Assembly (NCBI GenBank): GCA_963920635.1
Contig: OY987298.1
Span: forward strand, 1,240,001 to 1,304,000
Length of the DNA: 64,000 nt
Direction: 5' to 3'
Source: Pseudeuparius sepicola
Lineage: Eukaryota; Arthropoda; Insecta; Coleoptera; Anthribidae
The notes under the pieces are model-generated. The model searched no databases, was not told the origin of the DNA, and saw only the letters and a program-made list of their open reading frames with translations. The stretch's first letter is position 1; every line of letters starts with the position of its first letter. The position numbers and the translations under genes are program-made. Below are positions 21,373 to 36,906 of the stretch, piece after piece.

Positions 21373-23880
21373 TTTTAAGTATGTCTAATTTTAAAATAGA
21401 ACGTAATTATGAAAATATTCCATGGCTGACAATGTGAAAATTAAAAAAATCAGAAAACCAGCCATATCTCTTTTATTTTTTGTAATAACTATGCCGAGTA
21501 TTATATCTTTGGAAAGCTTAAAAAATGGCCGATTTTATAATGCCACAGCCAACTATGATTTACATTTAAAAAAACACAAGTTTATGTCATATCTCAAAAA
21601 TCGCAAACAACATAAAAAATTGGATCAGATTATCTTATTAAGCCCAAAATTATCTACAATTTTTGTCTCTACAGTTTTTCTGTATAATCAGAAATAACGG
21701 AGGTACAGATATCTGAAGAATATCAAAAAATCACTTTTTTCAAAATATCTAGTGAGCCGTGAACTTTTTTAAAAATCCAAAAGGGGCATTAGATTGAGCA
21801 TTCAAAACTCGCCAAGGTTCAATTTTTTTAACTTTTCTTTAATTTCCTCCAAAGGAAGGCGGTTAATGCAAACATATCTGGTAGGTACACTTTAGACAAA
21901 ATATCTGGTACACTTTAGACACCGTTATATAAATTAAAAAAAATTTGGCCTGTTTACTTCCACCAGTGCCGGAGACGCGGGGGTCAACCATCATATTTTT
22001 TAATAAAAAAATGGTGCGCCACTGGAAAAGTAATCTTTGTTGCTTTCACTAAGTTTGCCAATTAATTCTGAGAAAGAAACTATTCCCGACTTTTTTCGAA
22101 AAATGTACCGTTTTTGAAAAACTCATTTTCGTGCGTTTTAAATTTTCTAGCAGAAAAAAATCAAAGTAGGTTTAGGATTTTAAAATTTTGGACACTGATG
22201 CGGATCTTAATTCTGAACAACTTTCCCAATTAACATTTTGCCGTAAAACCTACATAAACTAGCAAGCTTCCAATTTTTAACACAGAATAGTAAATTACCC
22301 TCTTAATTGAGAAAAATATAATATAGAAAAAACTAGGATAAAGAACATAGCCCAGGTCAATGGTTACGACACAAACATGGTAATAAAGTTAATAATGAAT
22401 AAACACAAATATAAGAAAAAACTTCAAGATTCCACTAAGTTTAGGAAGAACAGTGGCGGTCCTAGGATTTTAACATTGGGGGGGGGGGGACGACGATCAA
22501 TAATCAGTTACAAAAAATTTATATAAGAAAAAACTTCAAGATTCCACTAAGTTTAGGAAAGAACAGTGGCGGTCCTAGGATTTTAACTTGGGGGGGGGGG
22601 GGGGCGACGATCAATGATCAGTTACAAAAAATTTAAGAGGGGGGGCAAATTTAATTTTTTTAATGAGAATACTGAGAACACATGGTTGGCAACCTATTTA
22701 TTAGGTACTCTTAACAAAATAAAAAAAGCAAAATAAAAATTAAAATTCACACTAATAACAAAATATAAAAAATGAGTTATTTTTACGATTTTTGAATCCA
22801 CAGGATATCTACGATAGGAGTAAAAGATACAACGCATATTATGTTATTGGTGGTGACCAGGGACTCTCTAAAATAAGGGGACCCAGCAATGCCCAGCATG
22901 TCACATAGGAAAAGTGAAGCCTTGAGGGGAAGTTTGTTTTCTGTTGACTCCAAGGAGACCACAAGGGGGCTGGTGCAAGGTTATGTTGTCAGTGTCCAAC
23001 TGCCATCAGGTTTTATGTGACATGCCAGCGCCATAGATTCCAAAGGAGGCAAAACATTTCCCATCATAATTCACAATTTATAAGTTTTCTAACTTCCAGA
23101 TAGTCAATTAAAGGTAATGCGGCCGCCTGTAGTAGTCCCAATAATTTCAACCAAATTTTTCTTGTCTCACCTTTAGTAATCCTACAATTCCCATTACGTG
23201 GGCATTACGTATAAGTAAGTAGTTCAAAACAAAAATGGTATTTCGTAAATTTTAAATTATTAAGCAGGTAGCTTCAGTCAGGTCTTTTTTTAAAGAGTTT
23301 TTATCCACGGCTAGAAGTTTATTTTACGTTTGTGAGGTAGTAATTTTATGAGCACCGAGAAAAACTACATAATTAGAAGTAAGTACAAGACCTAATCTTA
23401 TTAGTCCATCTCGAAATCTGTGAAAGTTCTTTGGGTAGATACATTCAACAAGGGAAGAAAGTTCAAGTATACATGGATTGAGGAACGGTAACAAGGTGCA
23501 ATAGCGACAAATTCTTAAATAAGCAAAATCGGCATACTGACTATAACCATACTTATTACTTAAATTCAATGAAAATGTTTTCAAGTTATTTCGTTTGCCG
23601 TTCGTTCGTTTACTATTTCAGATCCAGAGATCCAGAGAAACGGCCGAGGGCCGCCCTTAACTGATCACGCTGTATATATATCTATACAATTTTATATACA
23701 TTTTATAATGTAACAAAATTATGGGTTTGCTTTGGTTTGAATTTTTTGATTATTTTCTTCTTTTTAGTGCATTTAGGTAAATAAAAGCTTTTGTTTTTAA
23801 AAATATTTTTTTTATTAATAATTTTTTTTCCATTCCGTACAACTCGCGGTTAACAAAAGGTCTAGAAAAAGTGTTTAATA

Positions 23881-24350
23881 ATGCTTGCTGGACTAAAATT
23901 AGTATATAAATCTTCAGATAATATTGAAAACCTACTAGGTAACCCTAAGGACAAAATTAATCTTTTAGAAAAAAGTGGAATATATATGAAGTTAGCTGTT
24001 CAGATTGTAATCAAAAGTATAAATAAGAAAAAATCTTCCTCCTTTCTCAAAGCTGGACAGCCACATATATTGTTGGTCCAGGTTGGACAAACTAGACGTT
24101 CCATAAAAACTAGATTTAACGAACGTAATATGGGGCATTTAAAATATATGGTTGATTAGAAAAATCTAGCATTGCCGAACATGCTTTCGAAAATAATCAT
24201 AGAATAACAAGAGAAAATTTAAAATTACTTAATTACCTGATGGGAGATTATTAGACGCTTATGAAAGTCTGGAAATTTCAAAATGTAAGTTTAGTTTAAA
24301 TAAAGGTAAGGGACCAATTCCCTACAGCCCCTTATACATGTTAATAAACT
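23881..24350 (+). pseudogene. Decayed Penelope-like GIY-YIG end (copy B)
   Basis: Duplicate of 5017-5486, with the same stops and shifts, so decay preceded the duplication. Confidence 0.75.
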
Positions 24351-24436
24351 GACAGGTAGAAACTTAAGGATAATATAGTAGGTAGTTCATAGTATAAATA
24401 GAATAGGTTAGAAATAAGTAGATTAGACTTAATCAT

Positions 24437-24477
24437 CTCCTGATGATGCTAACATGGTTAGCGAAACGCGCGTCGAG
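24437..24477 (+). ncRNA. Hammerhead ribozyme-like motif (copy B of 5573-5613)
   Basis: Identical core CTGATGA, stem II GCTAAC/GTTAGC, GAAA and CGCGCGTC. Confidence 0.7.
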
Positions 24478-27400
24478 TGCAAAAAACAAAGTTTTGGTGT
24501 GTGGAGTTAAGCGAAAGAAGTAGGTATTTTCTAAGTGCCAAAGGTTCATGATTCCCAACTTAGTTAATATATGCCTACAAACCCTTGATCTACTGGTATA
24601 TGAACAAATTATCAGTGTTTCCAACATCACGCTCATCTCCATCTTAATTGCTAAATTATTGTTTTCGCCTCGTTATGTCTCCGGTCATGGAATTATTCCA
24701 GGACCTCCGAGAATTAATTTTTCATTTCCTCCACGATCCGCAATTTCGTAATTACGCCATGACGCAGACGAGCTTATTTTCAAAATAAGCGGGCAGTAAA
24801 ACTGATCGTTAAAGTGTCCGATTTCGGGACGAACTCGATTTTTACGGTGTTTTGTTTAGATGGTTTTCATTTTTGCTTCCGAGAAAATTGCATTATTTAT
24901 TTTTCTTTATGAATTTGCGGAATGAAAATTGGCTATAAATAAAATTAAATAGGCCGATTGGTTTCATATTTGACACGTGGGTATAATTTGCAATTTGCTA
25001 ACTCTGAGTATAATAAAATAAAATAAAGGAATAGTATATTTCATTACGAGTCTGGAAATAAAGATTTTTCCGTGCGCGCGTGACAAATTCCCGTGTGAGG
25101 CGCAGCCGAACACGGGAAGTCATGCAAGCACGGAAAAATCTATTTCTGGACGTGTAATGAACGATATTTTTTATTATACTTCTTTGAAAACGGAAACTCA
25201 AAACATTTTATCGGCATATTATAATGAATTTAATTGACAAAAAATAAACAATGCAGACAATATAATATTTGGTATGTATGATGCGTTCCATGTTTACTCT
25301 CAAATTATTTCAAAGGTGCTTTGTTGTAAATTAGTTATTGTCAGATAAGGTGAATAAAACGTCAAAAATATTACAGAAATGTATCTAAATATTGAAACAC
25401 TTACGAATTAAAATACAAAACAGGTACATGTAAAATATCAGAGAGCATATAGAGTTTCTTAAATTTAGTTTGCTTTGCTGTATATTTCTATTTTAAAGCC
25501 ATATATTCGTTATTTTTATTCAGCACACGGAAAGTTTTTCCATGCGCTGTTTCCGTGCGCTAGCCCGAAAAACCCCATCTTTCATTATTGCTAAAACAGA
25601 TGAAAATAATGTGTTTTCAAAGAAGTATAATAAAAAAGTTTTTCCCTTGAAATGTTGCTTAATGTGATATCTAGTAATCGTTAATTTTATAGATAAAATT
25701 GGTATAATCCCAAATAATACTAATAAATATATAGGAATTAGGGATTAAATAGAATTTTTTTTAATTCTTGATAAAAGTTAATTGCAATAATTACCTACTT
25801 ATATTCCAATATTAAAGGTGAAATAATTTTCATTCGTCTGATTGGATGAAACATGTTTTTATATGAAATAATCGTCTACATACACGTACTTAACTTAGGT
25901 ACTTTGCCTTGAGAAATTCACAGTTTTACTAGAATAATTCAATTAATTAGCTATCTTTGTTTTGAAATGGCAAGTTTGTAGTAAAATAAAATTTAAAAAC
26001 TTAACTTAAGGGCGAATAGGTACTCATAATCATTTCTGTCATTTTTCCTATACCCGCAAATGTTTAATTTTCAAAGAAATAAACATCGAAAGTGCAAAAT
26101 TACAAGTTTCGAGGTAGAATATTACAGATATCAAACATTTTAAAATATACGGGGTGTTCCATTAAAAACAAACATAAGTTTAGTTTGGCACAACTTTTCT
26201 GAACACCCTGTATAAAACTAAACAAACGCAAGCTTGGTTTGGCTTCTACAACTATTATCTGAAACTTTTTTCCTCACCACAAAAATATAGAAAATAAGGG
26301 GGGTGTAAAAATATACGTGATAACACTATACTACAGGGTGAGCGAAACTCAACGTCCCAGGCCTACGGCGGGAACACAAAAATTTAAAATTAAATTCCGA
26401 AAAGAGGTTCTTAAATGGGACATACTAAGGTCTAATTATGGCCGAAAATTAGCTTTTTTCATGTTTGGGAAAATGACCGCTGTGACGTCATCGATATTAT
26501 TTTCCCAGAAGCATACCATTTCTTCCCTATATATTGAAAGTCCTTATAATTCTCAACAACTTTTGTAGGAAAAGATTTTCTGTAGGTATCTATTATTGTT
26601 CAAAATCTGCAGGGTCAAATACGTAAAAACATGGAATTTTTTCAACGATCGCGCTCTACCTAGCTGGTGAATCACATGGAGCTTTCATAGAAAAAATATT
26701 GATGTTCAAACAGATCAAAATACTTATACTGAAAGATTGCGTTGTTAAAGATAACAATTCCGCAATGAGGCTGAAACGTTAAATGATACTTTAAAAAATA
26801 TTACTTTAGTGCCGCATTTTGAGCTTTTAATGAGGCCTTTTAGTGCCGATTAAAAAAGTATCTAATCTGACACAAAGCTAATCTATTGTAACATATTATT
26901 TTATCGCAAATATATGTATACAAACTACCATCACTACACAGCAAATACTCCGTGAGAAAACTGTATTACGAAAAACGCGACTGATAGGTATCCCTATTAA
27001 TAAGAAAAGTGAGTCACCCTGTATAGCATCATTTTTTTTACAACCCGTCCGCGACTGTCTAGATAATATTTTGAAAAATTTACGACTCCCACGGCTTCAC
27101 TTGACTGGAAACAAAACACGCGGACCGCCTGACGGTATCATATTTTAATAATAATTGTTGCAGATAATTCTACCTTATCGCACAATGAGCATGTAATTTC
27201 CTGGGCACGGGAGAATAATAATCCGCGTATCTCGTACTACGATATTTTGTCGTGTGTCCCCAAGTCGACAATGTGCAGGTGCTGTCAAGAGTAAGTAGCG
27301 TAGCTTTTTTGTCATTTTCTTGGATGGTGGAACTTGTAGTAGGGGAGAGTAGTAGGTATAGTACTGTCCTTGTTTATGGATACTCTAGTTAGCCAATGTC

Positions 27401-28693
27401 TGACCTGGACCAACACTACAGAGCATGCCGTCATATTTCATTGTTGTTTACGGATTGGGGTGGCGCTACACGACGAAAAAAATGGCGACTTATTGTAGGT
27501 TATAGGGGGGTATTCTGTGGCTATTGGGATGTCAGTTTCTGACGTTCAAAAAATCCAAAATTTTAAATATCCAGCTTTATTACGATTTACCTTCTTTTTA
27601 CGGTAACGAATTGTCTTTGCGTCCAGTATTTGGCACTTTTTACGGCTTTTCGAGGTAGATTTGTTTGTGATAACATGAAATTTTCGCGCACATGAAGAAA
27701 ATGGTATGCACAGACCATTAGGTGAATTGCAGAAGAATAAACACTATTTTGGAATTATGGTATGATCTGATCAACCAGCTGAAGAAGCGAAAATTAAAGA
27801 TATTATTTTGGAAGAGTATTTTTTAACGTATGCAGGAATGAAAATAGAAAATTTTGTTTATAGCTTCAAAGCGAACCAATAGTCCTCCATATAAAGAAGA
27901 AACTGAAAAATCTAATGTGTTTTATGCTTTCACATACTACAACTAGCCATGGACTGTCTCGTATAAAGCCACTGTAGGCCACTTTAGCGCCATCTGTTGC
28001 TTGTATCCTACATTGCTCTCGTATCCTTATGACTCTGTCACACATTGTCTAACTAGGGATTCCATAAACAAGGGTATTGCTAAAATCACTTGAAACAGCA
28101 CAAAAACTCTAATTGGTTCTACAAAAAGAATATAGGACATAAGCGTCACGCAGTTTTCAAAAATATACACATTCTACAAGCAATATTGTTAAAAAGTCTC
28201 TAAAAAGCCTCATCGATTGTAACTACTTACGCAAGTATATATCCTAAGACCTATCAGCAGAAATCACCCGTATAAAATCCAAAGGTTTTTATGCGGTCGA
28301 CGTCGACCTAGTCAAGGGGGCAGCCAATAAGAAAGCGAGCGTAGCGATTTGATTGGTCGGAGATCCACGGAGCAGGTGTCGACGTGGGCCAGTTAGGCCA
28401 GTATAACCAGTGCCGTGCACGGAAATAAGGATTGCGCTTTATTTTACGGATTTTTTTTTTGTGTATAGATTTTTGTGTGGCGTTGTTTTGTGTGAAACAA
28501 AATTATTGGTTTGCTTTGGTTTCAATTATTTCAAAGTTTATTTTATTCATTTTTAGAGCATTTAAATAAAATTTGTATGCGCGCCGCCTAAGACTCGGTC
28601 TTGTTTTACAAAGCAAACGCCGCCCAAGCGTTTTTATGCTGTTCTAAGTGACTTCATTTATACCATATACCTATGGTGGGTCTGGTGGGTCAC

Positions 28694-29355
28694 CTCAGAG
28701 AAATAACCAAGGATAGAGGGAGCAACAGCTTCAAAATACATACGTTTGTAGTCAACCAACATCTTATGCAAATTTGCCGAAGTAAACAAACATTATGCCC
28801 GTGTGTACAACGTTTACCTGAGATAGGTTATATCCTGAGAAATATCAATTTAGCCACATACCACCCACTCTCTGCGTCCCATTGTATACAAAATCAGTCA
28901 CTATACCCTAAATCCTAATAAATAGCCTATAAATTAACAGAAAAACAATTAAAAACGGGAAAAATGCATACGTAAACAATCGGAAATCTTGACATGCTGG
29001 GCATACACAAAACAAATACCGCCGAGTTAACGAACGCGGCGCCCGCAGCAGCAAAGGCGGCGTTGCCATGTCAGGCGGTTTGAGGTATCTGTGACGATTT
29101 TAATGAATTGATAATTAGATACTATAATTACAGAGCAATTTAGTTTTAGTTTAAAATTGTTACATACAAGAAATTAATAACTACATTTGTTAATTTAGCG
29201 TTATGGGAGGTGTGCCTTCATTGAATCTCATTATTAAACCCTTCTGTTTTGAAATGAAATGCTGTAAACAATGGAGTACGCGGCATCACTCAAAAAGATG
29301 TTGGCTTTGTTTACTTTTTGTTCTTACTCCCTCTATCCTTGGTTATTTCTCTGAG
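28694..29355. mobile_element. hAT-type miniature element (copy B)
   Basis: Duplicate of 9830-10491, with its TGGGTCAC target duplication at 28686-28693 and 29356-29363. Confidence 0.8.
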
Positions 29356-30324
29356 TGGGTCACTAAGTTCAGTCACTAAGTTCAGTAACAAAAGGAATTG
29401 AAAAACGAATTCGACGCACTATATAGTTCTACAATTATTATCAAAAGAATAAGGCGAAATATTAAAAAATAAACTATTTATATTTAAAAAAGATTTCAGT
29501 TTCGGAAGAGAAAAATCCTGTTCATGTTATCACCCTGTATAATAAATACTGTTTTTATCGACTTCCCTCTATCCCCATATTACCAATAAATACTTAAAAA
29601 TATCCCATAATGAATACTATAAATAACTACACCTCATATCTACATGTTAGTCGATATGATTGCCATTAGGTAGATTAACATCTAAATAAGGAACACCAAA
29701 ATAAATTATTAAAAGGAAATATCAAACAATAATGCGAGGTTGTTACATTAGGATATGTGGTATTTGGTATTTGTTGACAAGTCTTCAACCATTGACTGAC
29801 GTATTTATAAAGACTTCTCACGGCTATAGCTTTGGCTCTGATGGCTAACAATGTATTCTGCATTGTATTGCATTGGTACTGCATTGGTCGGCGGATTGTT
29901 TTAAAAAATTGCAAAATGGGGTAACTATAGTCTATCCAAGTTACAGCGGCAGTAGATATAAACAAAGTCACATGACCGCATTGCGATCGATTACCAGGGT
30001 CTGACTAATATGAGATTCCCAGTGGCTTGTAATTCTGAACTAATTCTTTTAGAAGTTCTAAAAATTGTGTTTTTACCTTTCGCGGATCTTTATAAATTTC
30101 CTTGAATTAAGTGGCAAAATAAATTGACAGGATATACTGCTCGCGATCCGATCTAAAATATGCAGGAAACTCGACTGAGGGAAGAGCCGGCCCTGCATTC
30201 TGCTCGCAGCGTAATCACTTGACATTTTATGACGGCCAGACCAATAAGAGAATAAGTCACGTGGTGGCCAATGTTTTGATCCACTGTCTCTGTAACTTGG
30301 ATAGACTTTAGGTGCTATATTATA

Positions 30325-32609
30325 GACCGTCAGATAGTGACAGATTTAGGTGCCCCATTTTCGCATACAAGCCTCGAAGAGGGTTGAAAAAACATCGATG
30401 CTGAGTAGAATGAAGGGAAATTTACGAGTGGCCCCTGGGGATAACATATGGAAAATCCGATTTTCCTCTATAATATACAGGGTGTCTACTGACGGAGGGC
30501 CACTTGGAAATATCTCGACAAATATGCATTTTTCGGAGAACTTTATTTGAAAAAAAAATTACCTTTTTGATGGCCCAACTTTGTGTAAAAACAAATTCGA
30601 GATCCATGGCCTACTTTCCGAGAAATTTTTGAAAAACCCGAAAATTGCCGAAACTTCTTTGGTATGTAACTTTTTTATTTCAAGAGTTATCGAAAAAGTT
30701 TCTGAATAGAATCTGTAGGCAAAATTGATTACCTGCCTGCTTTATCATAATTTGGCAAAATGCCGCAGTTTAGGGGGTGCTCTCTTAGCGCTTAAAAAAA
30801 GTTACTCAATTATAGCAGGCCATGGCGTCAAAAAACTACCTATTTTATGCACTTTCGATCAATTCTTTCAACTTCTATCAAACAATAATGTTTGAAAGAT
30901 CCAATTGATTGACTGACAGAAGCTGGTTGCTATTGTTTTTCAAAGTATACTAGAAAATTTCAAAAATGTGGGAGATGCAGATTTCTCGCAACAAATTTCA
31001 TTTCGACAAAAAATTTACAATGTAATGTGTTGTGAAATTAATTAAATCGATAGCTGTAGTTTATTTAACCGAACTTTGAAAGCATTTTTCCAAGACATAT
31101 AAATTTTAATTTTTTTTTCTAAAAAATTGTAAATCAGGCTAACGCAAGGGATATGTAGCGCTTGTGATATATCGAAAGTGCATAAAATAGGTACCTAGTT
31201 TTTTGACGCCATGACCTGCTATAATTGAGTAACTTTTTTTAAGCGCTAAGAGAACACCCCCTAAACCGCGGCATTTTGCCAAATTATGATGAAGCAGGCT
31301 TAAAGTAATCAATTTTGCCTACAGATTCTATTCAGAAACTTTTTCGATAGCTGTTGAAATAAAAAAGTTACATGCCAAAGAAGTATCCGCAATTTTCGGG
31401 TATTTCAAAAATTTCTCGGAAAGTAGGCCATGGATCTCGAATTTGTTTTTACCCAAAGTTGGGCCATCAAGCAGGTAATTTTTTTTTTTTCAAATAAAGT
31501 TCTCCGAAAAATGCATATTTGTCGAGATATTTCCAAGTGGCCCTCCGTCAGTAGACACCCCTAGGTGAGTCAGAATGTATAGTAAATTAAAGGGGTGTTC
31601 TGCAGGTGGTTTTAAGGGGGTATTCTACATCTACTGTAACATATTTTTTTATCCTAAAGCTGCATTGTTGTTACCTGATATTTTTGTTGTTTTAATGTTC
31701 AATAAAAATAATTAAATTGTTTGACGCCTGCCTACTATGAGTTTTTACTTGATTTTCTGGAATAGTCAGGGGAATGGTATTTGGCATGAAATTATTTTTT
31801 GTAGGAAAAATATTGTGCAGAGGGAAAAAAGTTTCCTAAATAAAAGGGCTACACAAATCATATTTTTGTGATACGTAAAAATGACCCACGAAAAAGTTCG
31901 AGCAAAAAAATGGTTGTTAGTTTTTACCCTTTTTAGGGTAGTGTCTAAATAAATAAACTACCCTAAGGCGCCTTCCAGTAAGTAGATAACACATACCAAA
32001 TTTCAAATTTTTAAGTAGCCCCGTTATTGAAGTATAAATAAAAAAATACTTTTGGGACACCCTGTAGACCCAAATAACTTGGCAAGGAAAGCCCAAATCG
32101 AAAAATTTTATATGGAAGACCCTCCTTAAAATCACCTGCCGAATACCCCTTTAAAGTATTTACTATACATTTTGACTCACCCTGTATATAAAATTTGACG
32201 AACAAACAACCCTGTAATGATGTATAATGTGTTTTCTTTATGTTTTTCGGGCTAGTGACGATGAACATTTTCATACTGTCGATGGGCTTGTGTGGAAAAA
32301 ATGGTGAAATTCTCGACTTTTCCTTACAAGATTATGCCCTTATTTAAACCCTTTAGCTACCTGCAACACTCAAGCCTTTTGTTTTCCGAAGACTGGTTCT
32401 AATAATTAATCATTTAGGGAACACGGCTTGCGTCAAAATATAGTCAACATAACCACCTTTTATTTCTGTTAGGGAAAATCGAAGTTAGTTATACCCAGGG
32501 ACCACTCGTAAATTTCCCTTCATTCTACTCAGCATCGATGTACTTTTCAACCCTCTTCGAGGATTGTATGCGAAAATGAGGCACCAAAATCTGTCACTAT
32601 CTGGCGGTC
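30325..32609. mobile_element. Nested foldbacks FB-3 and FB-6 in outer element (copy B)
   Basis: Duplicate of 11461-13747. It carries the four copy-specific differences at 30657 (C for A), 30733-30734 (CT for TTTAA), 30767 (A for G) and a seventh A in the run at 30794-30800. Confidence 0.7.
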
Positions 32610-34843
32610 CAATTTTGTTTTAATTTATTAATTCTAAAAGTAAACGGCCCAAAATTTAAGTAGTACAGCGGGATTTTTTGGTCATTAAAACATGAACATC
32701 TACATTAAAAATTAGGAGGAACATTTAAAAGTCCATTTCGAAAAATCACCTTAATTGGTCTAAACAATTTGGAAATGTACTTGGCATACTTCCGTCTCAA
32801 AATACCCCCAGGTACCTACATTTCAGACATCGTTAGCCCAATTTCGTCTGCCATTCTGGTTTCCAGACTAATAATAAAGGCCTCACAATTACAGGTAAAT
32901 GATTATATAATTATTTTTGTCTACAATAATAATTATATTTTCATAATATTTAGTCATCGAAATGTTTATACTTACTGCTAGAGCCGGTGTGACCTAATAT
33001 TTTCTTTTTGGTGTTTTGGTGCAATATTATAACAACAAATAGCGTAAAAAAGTTTCAAACATGCTTGCCAGACAGACTGCAAAAGAATTATCTTCAATGT
33101 GTAAGAAGTTTTTCAAGCAGTCTTTACTAACAATGGGGTGAGTCCTGTTACTAAATATTTCTAAATGCCGTTCTACAAATAGCCAGTGGCGGAGATAGGG
33201 GTATACACACTACATTTGTTTTATCAAGAAAAATACGAATACGGCCTTATAGAGAATTTTCTTTTATGCACTTGGATAATTTTTTTCACTCTAAGCAAAA
33301 ACTAGCTCAAGTTGTCAAAATGTACCCTATTTCCAAATCCAGTGACGTCAGATGTGCGTAAGCTCTGTTCTGCATCGAAATTATTAATAATTATTTAAAA
33401 AATGTTATATTTCACGGTGACCTGCCTATGAACAAAATCTCACGTTGCGGAAAAAAAAATCAGTTAAATTGCCCGAGACTAATAGCCTTGGCCATACCCT
33501 AGACGTCCTTTGGTGTTTGTTATATTAATAGTTTTTATTAATTTTTAGCATGAACAGAAGATAATAATAACATAAATTGACCCACGGAAGTTTTAAATGT
33601 TTTTTTATTAATAGTTTACATACTTTTGGGAACATGCTGTAGTACCTATTTAGAGCTTATATTTTAAAATATATAATGTATTATTACGCGCTGTTATATT
33701 TAACACATTTCATCTCGTGATTGTGACATTGTGACTTCATCAGAGTATCCGAGTCCAATTTAAGGTCTTTTATTTATGTTACTAATGCAATAATTTAGTA
33801 CATTGAACTGTAACTAATCCATATATCCATGTGTGAAATAAATATAGCAAATTTCTGAGCGCGTGGTCATGGTCATGCCAAGTACAGGCTGGTTCATTTA
33901 TCATGTGCACTTCGGAATTTATTCTTGACCCGAGCATGACGTCATATTTCATTGTTGTTTAAATATCCAGCTTTATTACGATTTGCCTTCTTTTACGGTA
34001 ACGAATTGTCTTTGCGTCCAGTATTTAGCAGTTTTATCCTATTAACACAGATTTTATAGGTAGATTTGTTTGTGATAACATGAAATTTCCATGCACATGA
34101 AGATAATGGTATGCACACTGCACAGACCATTAGGTGAATTACAGAAGAATAAACACTATTTTGGAATTATGGGATGATCTGATCAACCAGCTGAAGAAGC
34201 GAAAATTCTAGATATTATTTTGGAAGCGTATTTTGTAACGTATGCAAAAATGAAAATAGAAAATTTTGTTTATAGCTCCAAAGCGAACCAATAGTCCTCC
34301 ATATAAAGAAGAAACTGAAAAATCTAATGCGTTTTATGCTTACTTACACTACAACTAGCCATGGACTTAATTTCAAACCAAAAGGTACCAAATACTCTTG
34401 CATGCCTTAGACTCGCTTTTCTTAAGAAAATGCATGGAAATATGCCATGTGAACTTGTCAAATTAGAGGGACATATCAAACAAATATTTTATTTTATTTT
34501 GGATATTAAATTCGTTGTAACAGACACATTTGCATGTTTTTATTTTATAAAAGATTCTGCGACAATGGTGTTTTAACATTAAACCACCGTGTAAATTTGT
34601 TTTGTCGTGTGGCGCCAGTGGCGATCGCTCGAACTAGCGCTACATGCACAGGTCTTTAATATAGTGTTGGTCCAGGGCAAACACTTTTTCTTAATAAATA
34701 TATTAGATATTCCCAGTACAAAATTGATTTCCCCAAAATGTCTAAATATAATGTCAAAATGCCACAAAAGTAACAATGCCGGATATTTATGAATGTGATT
34801 TTTATTGTTAGAGGATCTTGAGAATTTTCTGTTTTTCTTACAG

Positions 34844-34995
34844 CTGCCTGGAATCATGCTACTGGCACCTCGTCGAGAAGCGGTTCTGCTTCGACGAAAG
34901 CATCGCCCTGTACGAGGAGCCCCCGAAAAAGTCCGACGAAAAAAATAACAACATGTTCGACAACATGGCGTTTTTTGACAGCGTATCTGTGATAG
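34844..34995 (+). CDS. Gene 1 internal exon E1' (copy B)
   Basis: Identical to 15982-16133. Same acceptor and donor, entry with one base of a split codon, exit in phase 1. It joins in frame to E2' at 39091. Because this copy is followed by the complete last exon, it is the one most likely used in full-length transcripts, either from an upstream exon that skips copy A or as an alternative to E1. Confidence 0.8.
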
Positions 34996-36194
34996 GTAGG
35001 TTAACAGTAGAGTTATTTGATAGGGAGAGTTGGGGCAATAGAGTCATTAGTGTCTTTATTCGTATGTCAAATTACTCAAATTAGAGGTTTTTTTGTATTT
35101 AGGTTATGATTTATGTCAAATTTCAGAAAAATGATGCAAACTCATGGGCGAAGTGTTTTTTTAAACAGTGTGTCTGGTTGCCCTCGAAAGAAAACTTATT
35201 AGGCGTAAATATGAAATGCATTAAAAAATTAAAACTGTAACATATTGCATATTAGTTTTCAAGCATTAGTTGCAGCTGCCCGATTATTAATTATTATTAC
35301 AGAAAACACTAGAGAAAAGAGCAAAGAATATGTCCTATAGAATAATAGTTATTTATGTACCAAGGCACTGAAGTTCAACTTTTTATGACTCATGTGGAGT
35401 TTAGTTGCTGAGGCCTCTGGCCGAGGCAAATAAACCACATGAGTCATAAAAAGAACTTCAGTGCCGAGGTACATATTATATTTTTCTTGAAATCGGAAAA
35501 AAAAAGTTTTATTAGGCAAGAAAATAATAATAAGGGATCACCCGTCCACGAACCGATTTTACCGATCGCTCTACCTAGGACAAGTATAATGATGTACGGC
35601 ACCTTCTGACAGAAAAACCAAACTGCTGCTTCTTGTGCAGCTTACACAACAAATCTATTGTTTTTCAAATTTACTAAAATATGTATACTGAAGGATTGCG
35701 CTTCTATAGGAAACAATTTCGCAATGTGTACGAAAAGTTAAATGAGCCTTTATCGGCCGGGTTTTCAATATTTGGTCACTTTTGACGGGCGATTTCTCCG
35801 CGTCTGACGTTTGATGTTTACATCTCGCCAAGGCCTACTTATTGAAAAAATCGTACAATAATGGGCTACATTATTGTACGATTTCTGTGCTTTTAATGAC
35901 GATTTTGGGACATTTTAATGCCGATTTCAAGAAAATGAATAGTATCTGCATAATGTAATAAGATTGTATTTTATCTCGTATTTTAGATTAAAAATTAACT
36001 CCAAATCCTACTGCACAACCACAACTGCCAATAATATTTTGAATTGTATCCAAAAAGTAGTAGCAGAAATTTATGCAGTCCATGCAATCTTCCAATAGCT
36101 GATAAAATTATTGGAACTGAACTGAAACTATAACTGAGGTTATCTACATTAGACGCATATGTTCTAGATTATATTATATGTATACAGGGTGTTC

Positions 36195-36906
36195 GAAAAA
36201 TAGACGGAGATATTTTAGAGGGTGATTCCCTGTTAAGAAATATGAAAAAAAGTTTCTATAAACATGGGTCCGGAAATGCAGAGTTTTCAAGATACAGGAT
36301 GTTAAATAAAAAAAATAAAACATGAAATTATTAATGTCTTAAAAATTATTTACTCGATTCTGTTGAAATTTGGCAATGTTATTTGTTGTATTAAGAGGCT
36401 AATTTCGCCCTAACTAGATTAAATTTATTAAGTCCAGTGGCGTCCCGGGGGGCACCTTGGCGAATATTATTATCAAAAAAATGTACGCCACTACCTTTTT
36501 TGTAACTTTAATATTTTTTGTTTGATTAAGCATCTAAAAATACAACTTCTTTCCCTCTTGTATTGTTTTCCTATCTCACTTCGTTTTCGAGAAAAAAAAA
36601 ATAAAAACCGTTTTATTGCATGTCACTGGACAAAATTGGTTGTAGTGTACTTTATGTTATGATATTGGAAAAGTTGCAATAACACTCTTTCCTAGAAATG
36701 CTTTTGATTATTTGTTTTCCAAGGCACTTGTGATCTTTTTTGCAAAAATTGATAAACCAATTTTGTCCAGTGACATGCAATATATTTAACATCCTGTATC
36801 TTGAAAACTCTGCATTTCCGGACCCATGTTTATAGAAACTTTTTTTCATATTTCTTAACAGGGAATCACCCTCTAAAATATCTCCGTCTATTTTTCGAAC
36901 ACCCTG
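36195..36906. mobile_element. Foldback with ~115-bp ends (copy B)
   Basis: Duplicate of 17333-18044. Confidence 0.75.
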